Shown here: positions 5,440 to 13,678 of the stretch, piece by piece
Layout: every line of letters begins with the position of its first letter
How positions within the stretch are numbered: the first letter of the stretch is position 1
DNA from: an uncultured Pseudomonadota bacterium
GTDB lineage: Bacteria; Pseudomonadota; Alphaproteobacteria; Rs-D84
DNA: 32,967 bases
Assembly (NCBI GenBank): GCA_946613885.1
Contig: CAMOGA010000011.1
Span: 1 to 32,967 of the forward strand
Direction of reading: 5' to 3'
Made by a program: the position numbers and the translations under genes
The notes under the pieces: model-generated
Told to the model about the DNA's origin: nothing
The model's input: the letters and a program-made list of their open reading frames with translations, nothing else
Databases searched by the model: none

Positions 5440-8196
5440 CTATTCTGCGTTTTCAGTTATTTCGGTATTTTCAACCACTGCATCGTCATCATTGTTTTCT
5501 TCTGCATGTTCAATTGCGATGGCAGATACAACCTTTTCACCTTCGGCTGTTCTAAACAATGTGACACCCGCAGTTGCACGACCGGCAATACGAACATCAC
5601 GTACCGGTGTTCTGATAATTTTTCCACCGTTTGTGACCATCATAATATCCTGAGTATCATTAACTGGGAAAGAACCAGCCACTGCGGTATTTTTACCACC
5701 TAATTTAATATTTGCAAAACCAGAACCACCACGATGTGACAAACGATATTCATACGAAGAAGTACGTTTTCCAAAACCATTTTCAGAAACTGTTAAAATA
5801 AATTCTTCGCTTAACGCCATCTTGGCCATCTGTTCGTCTGTTAACACCAATGTTGTGTTTTCTTCTTCGGTGTCTGCCTCTTCTTCGATACCGGTTTGTG
5901 CACGACGCAATGCGCGGCTTTGCTTTACATATGCGGCACGCACCACAGAATCAGATTCGCCATGATTCAACATTGCCATACCAATAATATGATCATCAGA
6001 TTGTAAATTCAATCCACGTACACCTGTTGAATTACGTCCTGCAAATATACGAATTTCTGGGACAGGGAATCTGATACAACGACCACGATACGTTGACAAG
6101 AATACGTCTTGATTTTCATTACATGGCAACACAGCAATCAAAGAATCACCATCTTCCAATTTCATTGCAATTTTTCCATTACTGCGTATTGAATCAAAAT
6201 CAGACATACGATTACGACGGACCGTTCCAGATGCAGTTGCAAACATCAAGAAATGTTCCACACCTGATTCTGCCACGCGTTTAACTTCATCTTCTGGAAC
6301 CGGCAAAATCGCGGTAATCGTTTCACCGTCGGTTAACGGCAACAAATTCACCAATGGCCGTCCCTTGCCTGCGGCAGTGGCCTCTGGCAATTTATATGTT
6401 TTTAATTTATAACACAAACCCTTAGACGAAAAGAACAACAATGGTGTATGAGTATTTGCAACAAATACATCTACAACATAATCGTCTTCTTTGGTTGTCA
6501 TGGCATTACGTCCTTTGCCACCACGTTTTTGTGCACGATAAGTATCCAGCGCAACACGTTTTATATACCCTGTATTAGATACAGTCACAACCATATCTTC
6601 ACGCGCAATCAAATCTTCGATATCGATATCGATTTCTGCATCAGATATTTCCGTTCTGCGTGGTTGCGACCAATTATCACGAACCGCGGTTGTTTCATCA
6701 CGAATAATTTGAACAATACGTTCATGGCTGCTTAAAATCGCCAACAAATCTTTAATTGTTGCACCCAATTCAGTTAAATCGTTATGAATTTTATCACGTT
6801 CCAAGCCGGTCAAACGATGTAATTGTAATTCCAAAATCGCCTTGGCCTGGTCTTCAGACATATAAAACATACCATCTGTATATTCAGTATTTGGATCGTC
6901 AATCAATTTGATATAATTTTCAATATCTGATGCCGCCCATCCACGTGATAACAAAGCAGTTTTTGCCGCATCTGGATTTGGTGATTCTTTAATCAATTTT
7001 ATAACCTCGTCCAAATTACCGCACGCAACAGACAAGCCCAACAAAGTATGCGCACGATTACGCGCTTTGTTTAAATCAAATATCGTGCGACGACGGATAA
7101 CTTCTTCACGAAATTCAATAAATGCATCCAACACACCACGAACATTAAACAACATTGGTCGTCCACGATTCAACGCCATCATATTAACTGGGAAATTAGA
7201 TTGCATTTCTGTATCTTGGAACAAATGATTCAATACAATTTCAGGCATCACATCACGTTTCAATTCGATAACGACACGCAATCCTTCTTTGGACGATTCA
7301 TCACGAATATCTGTAATACCTTCGATTTTTTTATCTTTGACCAATTCTGCAATTTTGATTATTAATTGTGATTTATTAACCTGATAAGGCAATTCATCAA
7401 CAATGATTGACGGATGATCATGTACTGTTTCAAAATGCGTTTTTGAACGAACAATTATAGAACCACGACCGGTTGTGTGTGCCTTGTACGCACCTGCATG
7501 TCCCATAATAACACCACCGGTTGGAAAATCTGGTCCAGGAATAATTCCAAACAATTCATCATCACTGATATCTTTGTTATCCAATATTGCCAAAATACCA
7601 TTACAAACTTCGCCCAAATTATATGTTGGAACATTTGTTGCCATACCCACAGCAATTCCAGAACCACCATTTACCAAAAAATTTGGGAACTTAGTTGGCA
7701 ACACAATTGGCTCTTGCAATGTTCCGTCAAAATTAGGTTGCCAATCAACAGTATCTTTATCCAAATCTTCCATCAATGACGCACCCAGTTTTGACAGGCG
7801 TGCCTCAGTATAACGCATAGCCGCCGGTTTATCACCATCACGTGAACCAAAATTACCCTGACCCTGAACCAGCATTTCACCCATAGAAAAGTCCTGAGCC
7901 ATACGCGCCATTGCTTCGTAAATCGAAGAATCACCGTGTGGGTGATAACGCCCCATCACATCCCCAACGATACGCGCAGATTTCACAGTAGATTTTGTAG
8001 CAGGTGCAACCTCGTTCATAACGTATAAAATACGACGATGCACCGGTTTGCATCCATCCCTAACATCTGGCAGCGCACGATCAACAATAACCGACATCGC
8101 ATAATCCAAAAACGAAGTCCGCATTTCATGTTCAATTGGTGAAGTTGGCACCCGAATTTCATTTATTTCATTATTTGTTTCATTTATTTCAGACAT
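5440..8196 (-). CDS. gyrA: DNA gyrase subunit A
   Basis: The 918-residue breakage-reunion subunit of the type II topoisomerase that introduces negative supercoils. The ATG at 8196 ([10 protein letters not shown]) is chosen over an upstream in-frame ATG at 8307 because AAGGGA precedes it, homology begins just after it, and the promoter lies between the two starts. The catalytic tyrosine is Y129 in RYTEAR. The quinolone region reads [12 protein letters not shown]90 equals E. coli S83 and E94 equals D87, a wild-type-like susceptible pattern. The C-terminal beta-pinwheel carries the GyrA box QKRGGKG, which separates it from ParC. The protein ends in an acidic tail rich in E, D and N, as is common in GyrA. 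It is cotranscribed with merR. Confidence 0.98.
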   Translation of the reverse strand: MSEINETNNEINEIRVPTSPIEHEMRTSFLDYAMSVIVDRALPDVRDGCKPVHRRILYVMNEVAPATKSTVKSARIVGDVMGRYHPHGDSSIYEAMARMAQDFSMGEMLVQGQGNFGSRDGDKPAAMRYTEARLSKLGASLMEDLDKDTVDWQPNFDGTLQEPIVLPTKFPNFLVNGGSGIAVGMATNVPTYNLGEVCNGILAILDNKDISDDELFGIIPGPDFPTGGVIMGHAGAYKAHTTGRGSIIVRSKTHFETVHDHPSIIVDELPYQVNKSQLIIKIAELVKDKKIEGITDIRDESSKEGLRVVIELKRDVMPEIVLNHLFQDTEMQSNFPVNMMALNRGRPMLFNVRGVLDAFIEFREEVIRRRTIFDLNKARNRAHTLLGLSVACGNLDEVIKLIKESPNPDAAKTALLSRGWAASDIENYIKLIDDPNTEYTDGMFYMSEDQAKAILELQLHRLTGLERDKIHNDLTELGATIKDLLAILSSHERIVQIIRDETTAVRDNWSQPRRTEISDAEIDIDIEDLIAREDMVVTVSNTGYIKRVALDTYRAQKRGGKGRNAMTTKEDDYVVDVFVANTHTPLLFFSSKGLCYKLKTYKLPEATAAGKGRPLVNLLPLTDGETITAILPVPEDEVKRVAESGVEHFLMFATASGTVRRNRMSDFDSIRSNGKIAMKLEDGDSLIAVLPCNENQDVFLSTYRGRCIRFPVPEIRIFAGRNSTGVRGLNLQSDDHIIGMAMLNHGESDSVVRAAYVKQSRALRRAQTGIEEEADTEEENTTLVLTDEQMAKMALSEEFILTVSENGFGKRTSSYEYRLSHRGGSGFANIKLGGKNTAVAGSFPVNDTQDIMMVTNGGKIIRTPVRDVRIAGRATAGVTLFRTAEGEKVVSAIAIEHAEENNDDDAVVENTEITENAE

Positions 8197-8225
8197 TACT
8201 TTTTCCCTTAGTTTCAGATAGTAAA

Positions 8226-8255
8226 AGATTAGCAAATTTTTGAACATTTGGTCAA
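8226..8255 (-). promoter_or_regulatory. gyrA promoter
   Basis: On the minus strand TTGACC (8250-8255), an 18-base spacer and TAATCT (8226-8231). It sits about 30 bases before the chosen gyrA start and inside the reading frame of the upstream alternative start, which supports the shorter protein. Confidence 0.65.
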
Positions 8256-8300
8256 GAAATAAAGCAACAAAATAGCAAAAAAATGCATCCTTAAAAAACA

Positions 8301-8329
8301 TTGACAAATTACAGATTAGGTGTTATATT
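8301..8329 (+). promoter_or_regulatory. Promoter of the cysteine-rich protein gene
   Basis: TTGACA (8301-8306), a 17-base spacer and TATATT (8324-8329). This is the best match to a sigma70-type consensus in the window. The ATG follows 25 bases later, with AAGGGA in between. Confidence 0.75.
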
Positions 8330-8354
8330 GTTATGACAAACAAAAGGGATAAAG

Positions 8355-8834
8355 ATGGCAAATGTTTCTGAAGATCCAAATTATGTAAGCGTATGGTTTT
8401 GCTTTATGCATGAACAAAAGGGACCGAAATTCAAAGTAGGTCATATACATGTTAAAGACCTGCCTGATTATCAAGATAAAGTGGATTATTGTTATCCAGC
8501 GGCTAAGGACCGTTGTATGCAATATCATTGTCATTCTGTTTTGCATTCTCATCCAAGATTAATAAAAGGCGATGTGCAGGTTTTTAAGACTCTTTCTATT
8601 GTTAACAAAAATCCAATTTATATGAGATGTTTTTGTGGTGAATTGTGTCCGAAAAACTGCGAAAGAAAGGTTTCTGGGGCTTGTTCTGGTGCTTCGTTTG
8701 ATTGTGCAGTGCGTGCAAAACAATGCTTTGAAAATATCAGTCAGGGAAAATGTCAGGACCCGTTTATCATAGAATGCATAGGTAAAAAGTTTTTTCCTGT
8801 GAAATATCTTAACACAAATGTCAGGGGAAATTAA
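8355..8834 (+). CDS. Hypothetical Cys/His-rich small protein
   Basis: A 159-residue protein I do not recognise. It has no signal peptide or membrane segment. A His/Cys cluster lies mid-sequence ('HIHVKDLPDY', 'YHCHSVLHSHP'). A cysteine-dense part follows, with CFCGELCPKNC and 'GACSGASFDC', then two further Cys. The spacing suggests a zinc-binding fold. The HxH...HSHP string superficially recalls metalloprotease motifs, but no complete JAMM or other catalytic signature is present. It has a near-consensus promoter and a good ribosome site (AAGGGA), so it is probably well expressed. Its stop is one base before the start of a 36-residue membrane ORF (8836-8946), with which it forms a two-gene unit ahead of rpmH. 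Confidence 0.7.
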   Translation: MANVSEDPNYVSVWFCFMHEQKGPKFKVGHIHVKDLPDYQDKVDYCYPAAKDRCMQYHCHSVLHSHPRLIKGDVQVFKTLSIVNKNPIYMRCFCGELCPKNCERKVSGACSGASFDCAVRAKQCFENISQGKCQDPFIIECIGKKFFPVKYLNTNVRGN

Positions 8835-8835
8835 A

Positions 8836-8946
8836 ATGACAGCAAAGAAGTTATTTTTACCGTTTTGGAATATGTTCGCTGCAATTTTTGTATATTATTT
8901 ATTCTTGGAAGGCCTAAAAAAACTGGGTTTAGTAAAAAGTAAATAA
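8836..8946 (+). CDS. Small single-span membrane protein (36 aa)
   Basis: A short ORF beginning MTAKKLFLPFWNMFAA, with one membrane helix of about 18 residues and a Lys-rich C-terminus (LKKLGLVKSK). AGGGG lies 10 bases ahead of its ATG, which starts one base after the stop of the cysteine-rich gene. Both points support translation and coupling to that gene. Function unknown. It could anchor or regulate the upstream product. Confidence 0.6.
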   Translation: MTAKKLFLPFWNMFAAIFVYYLFLEGLKKLGLVKSK

Positions 8947-9002
8947 AAATGTTGCGTTTTGAAAAAATATATGCTTAAATATATGCACCAAAAGGATTTA
9001 AT

Positions 9003-9155
9003 ATGGCAACTAAAAGAACTTATCAACCATCGAAAACACGTCGCGTAAAAACACACGGCTTTCGTGAAAAGATGGCAACAAAATCTGGACGCGATGTTTT
9101 GAATCGTCGTCGTGCGGTTGGTCGTAAACGTTTGGCCGTATCCGCAATCAATTAA
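9003..9155 (+). CDS. rpmH: 50S ribosomal protein L34
   Basis: A 50-residue, strongly basic protein with the canonical L34 sequence: '[11 protein letters not shown]', '[21 protein letters not shown]', 'GRKRL'. AAGGAT precedes the ATG. L34 is a late-assembling component of the large ribosomal subunit. In most bacteria rpmH is followed by rnpA. Here a strong terminator follows at once and the next gene is on the other strand, so the classical rpmH-rnpA pair is broken. Confidence 0.97.
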   Translation: MATKRTYQPSKTRRVKTHGFREKMATKSGRDVLNRRRAVGRKRLAVSAIN

Positions 9156-9183
9156 AAAAATCGCCAATTGGCGATTTTTTTTA
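9153..9183 (+). terminator. Intrinsic terminator after rpmH
   Basis: AATCGCC-AATT-GGCGATT flanked by A-run and T-run, starting at the rpmH stop codon. The symmetry means it could act in both directions. Confidence 0.9.
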
Positions 9184-9210
9184 TATTTCAATAACACAAC
9201 ACCCTTAAAT

Positions 9211-9254
9211 AATTCTCCCCCAACGGGGGAGTACGGTCGAAGACCGGATGGGGG
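9211..9254. repeat. Double-hairpin intergenic element
   Basis: CTCCCCC-AAC-GGGGGAG (9215-9231) is followed by CGGTC-GAA-GACCG (9234-9246), then GATGGGGG. It is GC-rich in AT-rich surroundings. Related, more degenerate forms lie at 25228-25266 and 25330-25382. It looks like a REP-type dispersed palindrome. Confidence 0.6.
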
Positions 9255-9255
9255 T

Positions 9256-9284
9256 AAAAAAACACCGGACGAACCGGTGTTTTT
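9256..9284 (-). terminator. Terminator after the InlB-repeat protein gene
   Basis: AACACCGG-ACGAA-CCGGTGTT with a T-run on the minus strand, located about 20 bases beyond the stop at 9304. Confidence 0.75.
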
Positions 9285-9303
9285 AGTATGTAATCCGAAC
9301 CTA

Positions 9304-10515
9304 TTAAATTCCAGAATTTTGTGGTTCGGCTGTTTCTGTATTTGGCACGACTGCCCATCCACCGAATGTATAACCATTTCTGGTTGGTGCGGTTGGCAAT
9401 GTGACATCCGTTCCATAGAAACATGATGGGGTTCCACCTGTTGCAGTTGTAGTATCGTCACCATCGTTATCATTCCATGTAATTCTAATCTTCTTACCAA
9501 CCCAAATTGCTGTACATGTTGCATTGCCATCCAATGTCCATGCACCACCGGCACCGGCCGCATACAACGATTCAACCGCTGTATTTGCTGGATAACCGTT
9601 GGCTGCAGCTGTTGCATCCGCTGGCAATGTTTTTGTCGCGTTTGGTAAATCTGGTGTGCAAGACCATCCGCCGAATGTGTACCCGAAATCTTCCGAAATT
9701 GGAACATTGCATTTAGCCGTGACATTCAACAAAGAATAACAATCATCAAATCTGACACTTTGTGTCATACCGTTTGCATTTACCGGCGCAACATTTGTAG
9801 AACCCGCAGAACCACAATTATACGTTATGGTGTATTCTTTTGGTGTCCATCTGGGGTATAACATTGTAATACTTCGATCTCCTGGATAATTTTGTAATCC
9901 ACTTACAAATGTTCCATCTGCATTTATCCATTTTGTTCCATGTACCAACTGATTATCTTCTGTTGGTGCTATCGTCGTGTTAGTAGGATTCGGGGTTGTA
10001 TAATCCGACTGCTCTATGCTTGGAATATTAGTTCCTGAAAATGTCATTCCCTGTCTAAATCCATTATCATTGACATCATAATAACCTTCGAATGTATAAC
10101 CCGTCATTACAGGGGTACTGGTTAAACTGGTTATCTTGTCCGCTGTAGTAAAATTATCACGACCGGTTTCTGTTTTATACACTGCATCGTCATATCGTGT
10201 CCATAATGGCGATGGGACAGGATCCACATATCCCCTGTGATTATTTTGAGGATTATTAGTCCTTACCAGTTTATGAAAATTTGTCTGACAATTTTTTGTC
10301 AACATATTAAAATCATCCGATTGAAAATCGATTCTGCTCTTATTTGCATCCCAAACAGCTTTCAAAGTTGTTGGACCTTCATACACACCCAACTTTGGTT
10401 CAACGCAGGCCTCAGCTTGTACACCGCTTGCACTTGCTGGGAATCCAGAACCTTCTGCAAACGCGGGACACGCCATGCACAAAACTAACCCAGAGGTTAA
10501 AAATATTTTTTTCAT
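9304..10515 (-). CDS. Secreted InlB B-repeat (Flg_new) protein
   Basis: A 403-residue exported protein. The ATG at 10515 gives a clean Sec signal peptide (MKKIFLTSGLVLCMACPAFA, cleavage after AFA) and has AGGAAGG upstream; an ATG nine codons earlier lacks this logic. The mature part is Thr/Asn/Gly-rich. It carries Listeria-Bacteroides type repeats recognised by 'GYTFxGW/Y' turns: GYTFEGYYDVNDNGF, YTFGGWSCTPD and GYTFGGWAVV near the C-terminus, each preceded by ITYNCG- or ITWNDND-like strands. Such repeats form beta-grasp modules in surface and adhesion proteins. The sequence ends soon after the last repeat without an anchor motif. The protein at 24190-25158 shares the repeat. Role in adhesion is inferred. 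Confidence 0.8.
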   Translation of the reverse strand: MKKIFLTSGLVLCMACPAFAEGSGFPASASGVQAEACVEPKLGVYEGPTTLKAVWDANKSRIDFQSDDFNMLTKNCQTNFHKLVRTNNPQNNHRGYVDPVPSPLWTRYDDAVYKTETGRDNFTTADKITSLTSTPVMTGYTFEGYYDVNDNGFRQGMTFSGTNIPSIEQSDYTTPNPTNTTIAPTEDNQLVHGTKWINADGTFVSGLQNYPGDRSITMLYPRWTPKEYTITYNCGSAGSTNVAPVNANGMTQSVRFDDCYSLLNVTAKCNVPISEDFGYTFGGWSCTPDLPNATKTLPADATAAANGYPANTAVESLYAAGAGGAWTLDGNATCTAIWVGKKIRITWNDNDGDDTTTATGGTPSCFYGTDVTLPTAPTRNGYTFGGWAVVPNTETAEPQNSGI

Positions 10516-10575
10516 TGTTTCCTTCCTTTTTTTATCTGACAAATTTTCATTTATCAGATGTTTTCCTTAACAATT

Positions 10576-10584
10576 ATTATATCA
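10576..10584 (-). promoter_or_regulatory. Extended -10 promoter of the InlB-repeat protein gene
   Basis: TGATATAAT on the minus strand, about 60 bases before the ATG at 10515, in an otherwise featureless AT-rich gap (10516-10708). Confidence 0.55.
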
Positions 10585-10708
10585 CAAAACGAATCGCCAA
10601 AAAAGAACCCAAACAGGGAAAAAAACAATTTTTCATCAAAATTTTGCTTGACTTTTTTATTTATTACGTTTTTTTACAGTAAAAACAACATATTACAGTA
10701 TAAAAAAA

Positions 10709-11419
10709 TTATAATTCCACGTGGCCATTTGTGACAATTATATCGCCACCATTATCAAAAATTTTGCCACCAGATTCACGAACCAATAATTCGCCGGCTG
10801 CAAATTCAGCAAAATCAATTGGGTCTGACACAAACGCATCCAATTTACCAGCCGCAACCCATGCCAAATCCAGCGCAACACATCCTGTTTCACGTGCATT
10901 ACCCGCAATTACAGGACGAATACCACGTGTGTTGTACCCGATTGTCAAATCAGCAGGCTCAACCAAATTAGAAACGCGTATTTTTTCCGAATGATACGCA
11001 GAAAACACATATGCACCAGAATCCAATTCTGCATAATACAAACGTTCATCAATTGGGGAATAAACCAATGCTATTTTTGTTTCGCCATTTGAACGCAACG
11101 CCAAAGATATTGCAAAATGCGAATTTCCACGAACAAAATTCGCAGCCCCAGACAACGACAGTACAAATTCATCACGACCATCACCAACCTGGGACACGTT
11201 TGGTGTTAACAAACCCGCATTTGGGCGAACCAACATCAAATCATTTAAAATGCTTTCTTCGATTCTGGACGATGCCTTGGCCACAAAATCACGTGCACCT
11301 GGCAATGATTGTTGCAAATTTTCAACCTCGCCAAAATCGCGGCGCAACGATGCAGCAGTATTTTGCAACGCTGCAAACATTTTATTTAATTCTGTTGAAC
11401 CTTTGATTAACAAATCCAT
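10709..11419 (-). CDS. Inositol monophosphatase-fold protein lacking metal ligands (SuhB-like pseudoenzyme)
   Basis: A 236-residue member of the SuhB/IMPase fold. The alignment to SuhB is clear from 'GAANFVRGNSHFAISLALR', 'ALVYSPIDERLYYAELDSGAYV' and 'FAAGELLVRESGGKI'. The catalytic signature DPxDGTxNF is replaced by LSLSGAANF (residues 87-95), so both metal-binding aspartates are lost (L87, S90). The upstream GEE motif is also absent. The WDxAAG motif is AEFAAG (D to E at 205). The protein is therefore unlikely to hydrolyse phosphate esters. E. coli SuhB has a non-catalytic role in rRNA antitermination, so a retained scaffold role is possible. The gene sits 26 bases after rpmE and is probably cotranscribed with it. 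Confidence 0.82.
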   Translation of the reverse strand: MDLLIKGSTELNKMFAALQNTAASLRRDFGEVENLQQSLPGARDFVAKASSRIEESILNDLMLVRPNAGLLTPNVSQVGDGRDEFVLSLSGAANFVRGNSHFAISLALRSNGETKIALVYSPIDERLYYAELDSGAYVFSAYHSEKIRVSNLVEPADLTIGYNTRGIRPVIAGNARETGCVALDLAWVAAGKLDAFVSDPIDFAEFAAGELLVRESGGKIFDNGGDIIVTNGHVEL

Positions 11420-11445
11420 GTCTCGCCCCCGAACCGACCAGAATA

Positions 11446-11658
11446 TTAAAATTTGAATCCTGCAAATTTTTGTTTAAATTCTTCGGAACGTTTGCCCTTA
11501 GCACCTTCGTTGCTACGTTGACCGGTCCATGCTGGATGATTCAAATTATCGGTAGATAAAACCAAATCTTTCTTTACAGAAGAATACATTTTAACCGTCT
11601 TGCCGTCAGTTGTTGTGACGTTAATTTCATGATATTCTGGATGAATTCCTTTTTTCAT
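11446..11658 (-). CDS. rpmE: 50S ribosomal protein L31
   Basis: A 70-residue L31. It has 'KKGIHPEYHEINVTTTDGKTVKMYS', 'LSTDNLNHPAWTGQ' and a basic C-terminus. There is no CxxC pair, so it is the zinc-free form usual in alphaproteobacteria. AAAGGAT precedes the ATG. It is first in a unit with the IMPase-fold gene. Confidence 0.96.
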   Translation of the reverse strand: MKKGIHPEYHEINVTTTDGKTVKMYSSVKKDLVLSTDNLNHPAWTGQRSNEGAKGKRSEEFKQKFAGFKF

Positions 11659-11700
11659 CGTTTAATCCTTTGTTTTATAATTTATATTGATAGCCATGGG

Positions 11701-11728
11701 ATTATACCTGCTTTTTTCGTAAAATCAA
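11701..11728 (-). promoter_or_regulatory. rpmE promoter
   Basis: On the minus strand TTGATT (11723-11728), a 16-base spacer and TATAAT (11701-11706), followed by a leader of about 35 bases with an AAAGGAT ribosome site. Confidence 0.75.
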
Positions 11729-11753
11729 GATAAAGTTATTGTATTTTCGGATT

Positions 11754-12263
11754 TTAATATTGACCGATACATCCCAGATATGAATTTCCAGTTGATTCGA
11801 TAATATTTATAAATTGATTTTGATTTTTCCCAGAAAACAATGCCAAAATCGTTCCTGCATCTGTTGCCAACATATCTGTCACGGTTGCAATAGAAGAATT
11901 CATTTTTTTGAAAAAATTACTGCTTGGTCGAATTTCCGCAGCCAACAAATGATGTGTTCCATGACTTTCCGCATGTGTTTCAGACACCACAACCATTAAT
12001 TGACATTCTGGCGATATAATTAATTTATCAACAATCGCGCCATCACCACCCAATAATTCACCCCACCATCCTGTTGATTCACAAAACACAGGATAATAAA
12101 CAACCGCGTCAGGATTGTCGCGGAAAATATGTGGTAAATCTAAATCTTCACTAATAACATCAGGCATCATACCAATGGCATTATTTATAACCTTGCGCGA
12201 CAATTGATAATCTGCATTATCTTTTGTCTTATACGGCCAATAAAGAATCGGAAACTTGCTCAT
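11754..12263 (-). CDS. Hypothetical protein
   Basis: A 169-residue soluble protein without a recognised family. It starts 'SKFPILYWPYKTKDNADYQL' and has an aromatic/Gly segment 'CESTGWWGELLGGDGAIVD', a His-rich stretch 'ETHAESHGTHHLLAAEIRP' and a hydrophobic C-terminus. No signal peptide. TGATATAAT (12272-12280) ends only 8 bases before the ATG, so the mRNA is probably leaderless or nearly so. It precedes rpmE in the same orientation, but rpmE has its own promoter. Confidence 0.6.
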   Translation of the reverse strand: MSKFPILYWPYKTKDNADYQLSRKVINNAIGMMPDVISEDLDLPHIFRDNPDAVVYYPVFCESTGWWGELLGGDGAIVDKLIISPECQLMVVVSETHAESHGTHHLLAAEIRPSSNFFKKMNSSIATVTDMLATDAGTILALFSGKNQNQFINIIESTGNSYLGCIGQY

Positions 12264-12271
12264 CGGTATGA

Positions 12272-12280
12272 ATTATATCA
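12272..12280 (-). promoter_or_regulatory. Extended -10, probable leaderless start
   Basis: TGATATAAT on the minus strand, with 8 bases between the hexamer and the ATG at 12263. Transcription should begin at or next to the start codon. Confidence 0.6.
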
Positions 12281-12293
12281 GATTCGGTGTGCA

Positions 12294-12326
12294 TAAAAAA
12301 GTGCACTTTGTTAAATAAAGCACTTG
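12294..12326 (-). terminator. Terminator after the first VirB6-like gene
   Basis: On the minus strand AAGTGC is paired with GCACTT across a 15-base AT-rich loop, followed by TTTTA. It starts a few bases past the stop at 12332. Confidence 0.65.
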
Positions 12327-12331
12327 ATTTT

Positions 12332-13624
12332 TTATTTTTTTATGGCGGATGCCCATTTTTTAAGGTTTCCCCACATTATATTCATGTCTTTTTTAGCCGT
12401 CTGATAATATTTATCTGATATTTGTATTTTAAATAACATGGATGTTAATTGCGGTATCATCGTCATAAACATAGCAATAAATATTCCCATTAATATAACT
12501 GTGACAATGCTGTCGTTCTGCATCATCAGGCCATCCAAAAATATTGTTGAATCGTTTTTCGTCATTGCTTCCTGTAATCGATTCGCACCGGTCCACGACC
12601 CAAATGCGGCATTTAAAAACATTATTGAAAACGTTAAAAACACCACAGTTAATGCAATTCCAACCATTGCCTTGACAACATCATCTATCATTTGGCGAAT
12701 CGTTCGGCCACCTTTGGGGAATATCGCAAAATTATCATCATCAAACATCCATGACATTAACATTAACGGCAACATTATTAAATCCATCGATAATTTTATA
12801 AATATTTCCAAGAAATACAACGGTATCGGCACCAGTGCAATAAAATACAACACCAAAATCAACAGTCCGCCAAACAACATCGGAATATTTGGGAATATAG
12901 GAACAGCCGACAAAACCTTGTGCATATATTCTGTATTAAATGCCATATTCATTATTGTCCAACCAACCGTCATTCCCAACCCTGTAATTTGATGAATATT
13001 TGCAATCTCGCACGCCAAACGATGTCGTAATCCCGGTGAAAAAGCCCCATAACCTGCCGCCCCCGCCGATGCAGACACAGGATCAGAAATCGCGGTCGCA
13101 ATCATACATTCTGAAAAAGTATCATTATCAGAAACAACATAATCGAACGAAGTTCCTATATTTACTGCAGGTTCAATCAACACATCTGTTATTAATCGTG
13201 GCAATGGTATTAATAATAATCCAACCAACAAAACAAATCGCACAATATACACATTAAAATTACCAACCAATTTCGATGCATCTTCCAATTTTCCAGTAAA
13301 AAATCCAGAAACCAACCGCCACGCTATTAACAGCCCCAACAAAGTCACCGACATTGGAATAACAACGTGTCCCAATGATTTATAAACACCAGGCAACAAA
13401 TTTGACATTGCAATCATAACATCTGAAAATATTTGACATGTCCAACATGATGAAAAAAACGCATATGCATCCATCATATTAACCGGTGCAACGCTGCGCC
13501 ATATTGAAACACCAACAATTCCGACCCCTGCCCCCAACAGGCCTAAAACCAAAGGCCCAATTGCCCCAGCCGATATCGGCATCGCTGCAATAAACGCAAT
13601 CCAAAATTTTTTTATCCACTTCAT
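12332..13624 (-). CDS. VirB6/TrbL-like polytopic membrane protein (paralog 1)
   Basis: A 430-residue inner-membrane protein with about eight membrane segments. VirB6 family members form part of the inner-membrane channel of type IV secretion systems. The ATG at 13624 (MKWIKKFWIAF) is used because an extended -10 (TGGTATAAT) ends 7 bases upstream; the longer in-frame start would overlap this promoter. Features shared with the four proteins of the divergent operon are a CWTCQIF motif, the post-helix motif 'LIEPAVNIGTSFDYV', a Cys followed by 'EIANIHQITGLG', and a long hydrophobic pair ending 'LMLPLMLMSWMF' before an amphipathic linker (GGRTIRQMIDDVVKAM) and further helices. No VirB4 or VirD4 ATPase is in the window. 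Family call is by topology and paralogy. Confidence 0.72.
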   Translation of the reverse strand: MKWIKKFWIAFIAAMPISAGAIGPLVLGLLGAGVGIVGVSIWRSVAPVNMMDAYAFFSSCWTCQIFSDVMIAMSNLLPGVYKSLGHVVIPMSVTLLGLLIAWRLVSGFFTGKLEDASKLVGNFNVYIVRFVLLVGLLLIPLPRLITDVLIEPAVNIGTSFDYVVSDNDTFSECMIATAISDPVSASAGAAGYGAFSPGLRHRLACEIANIHQITGLGMTVGWTIMNMAFNTEYMHKVLSAVPIFPNIPMLFGGLLILVLYFIALVPIPLYFLEIFIKLSMDLIMLPLMLMSWMFDDDNFAIFPKGGRTIRQMIDDVVKAMVGIALTVVFLTFSIMFLNAAFGSWTGANRLQEAMTKNDSTIFLDGLMMQNDSIVTVILMGIFIAMFMTMIPQLTSMLFKIQISDKYYQTAKKDMNIMWGNLKKWASAIKK

Positions 13625-13631
13625 GCTTTTT

Positions 13632-13665
13632 ATTATACCACAAAATATTGTAAATGTGATATAAT
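13632..13665. promoter_or_regulatory. Divergent promoter pair of the VirB6-like clusters
   Basis: Two extended -10 boxes face away from each other within 34 bases. TGGTATAAT on the minus strand (13632-13640) is 7 bases from the ATG at 13624. TGATATAAT on the plus strand (13657-13665) is 13 bases from the ATG at 13679. Both transcripts would have little or no leader, and no clear -35 is visible. Such overlap allows coordinated expression of the five paralogs. Confidence 0.6.
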
Positions 13666-13678
13666 TCAATAAATAAAT

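Noticed and set aside
8197-8307. N-terminal extension of GyrA from the upstream ATG
   Set aside because: The extension is hydrophobic, unlike any GyrA, and contains the promoter; the internal ATG has the ribosome site.
8895-9725. Long minus-strand frame overlapping rpmH and the InlB-repeat gene
   Set aside because: It is out of frame with the secreted protein and antisense to rpmH; Gln/His-rich shadow translation.
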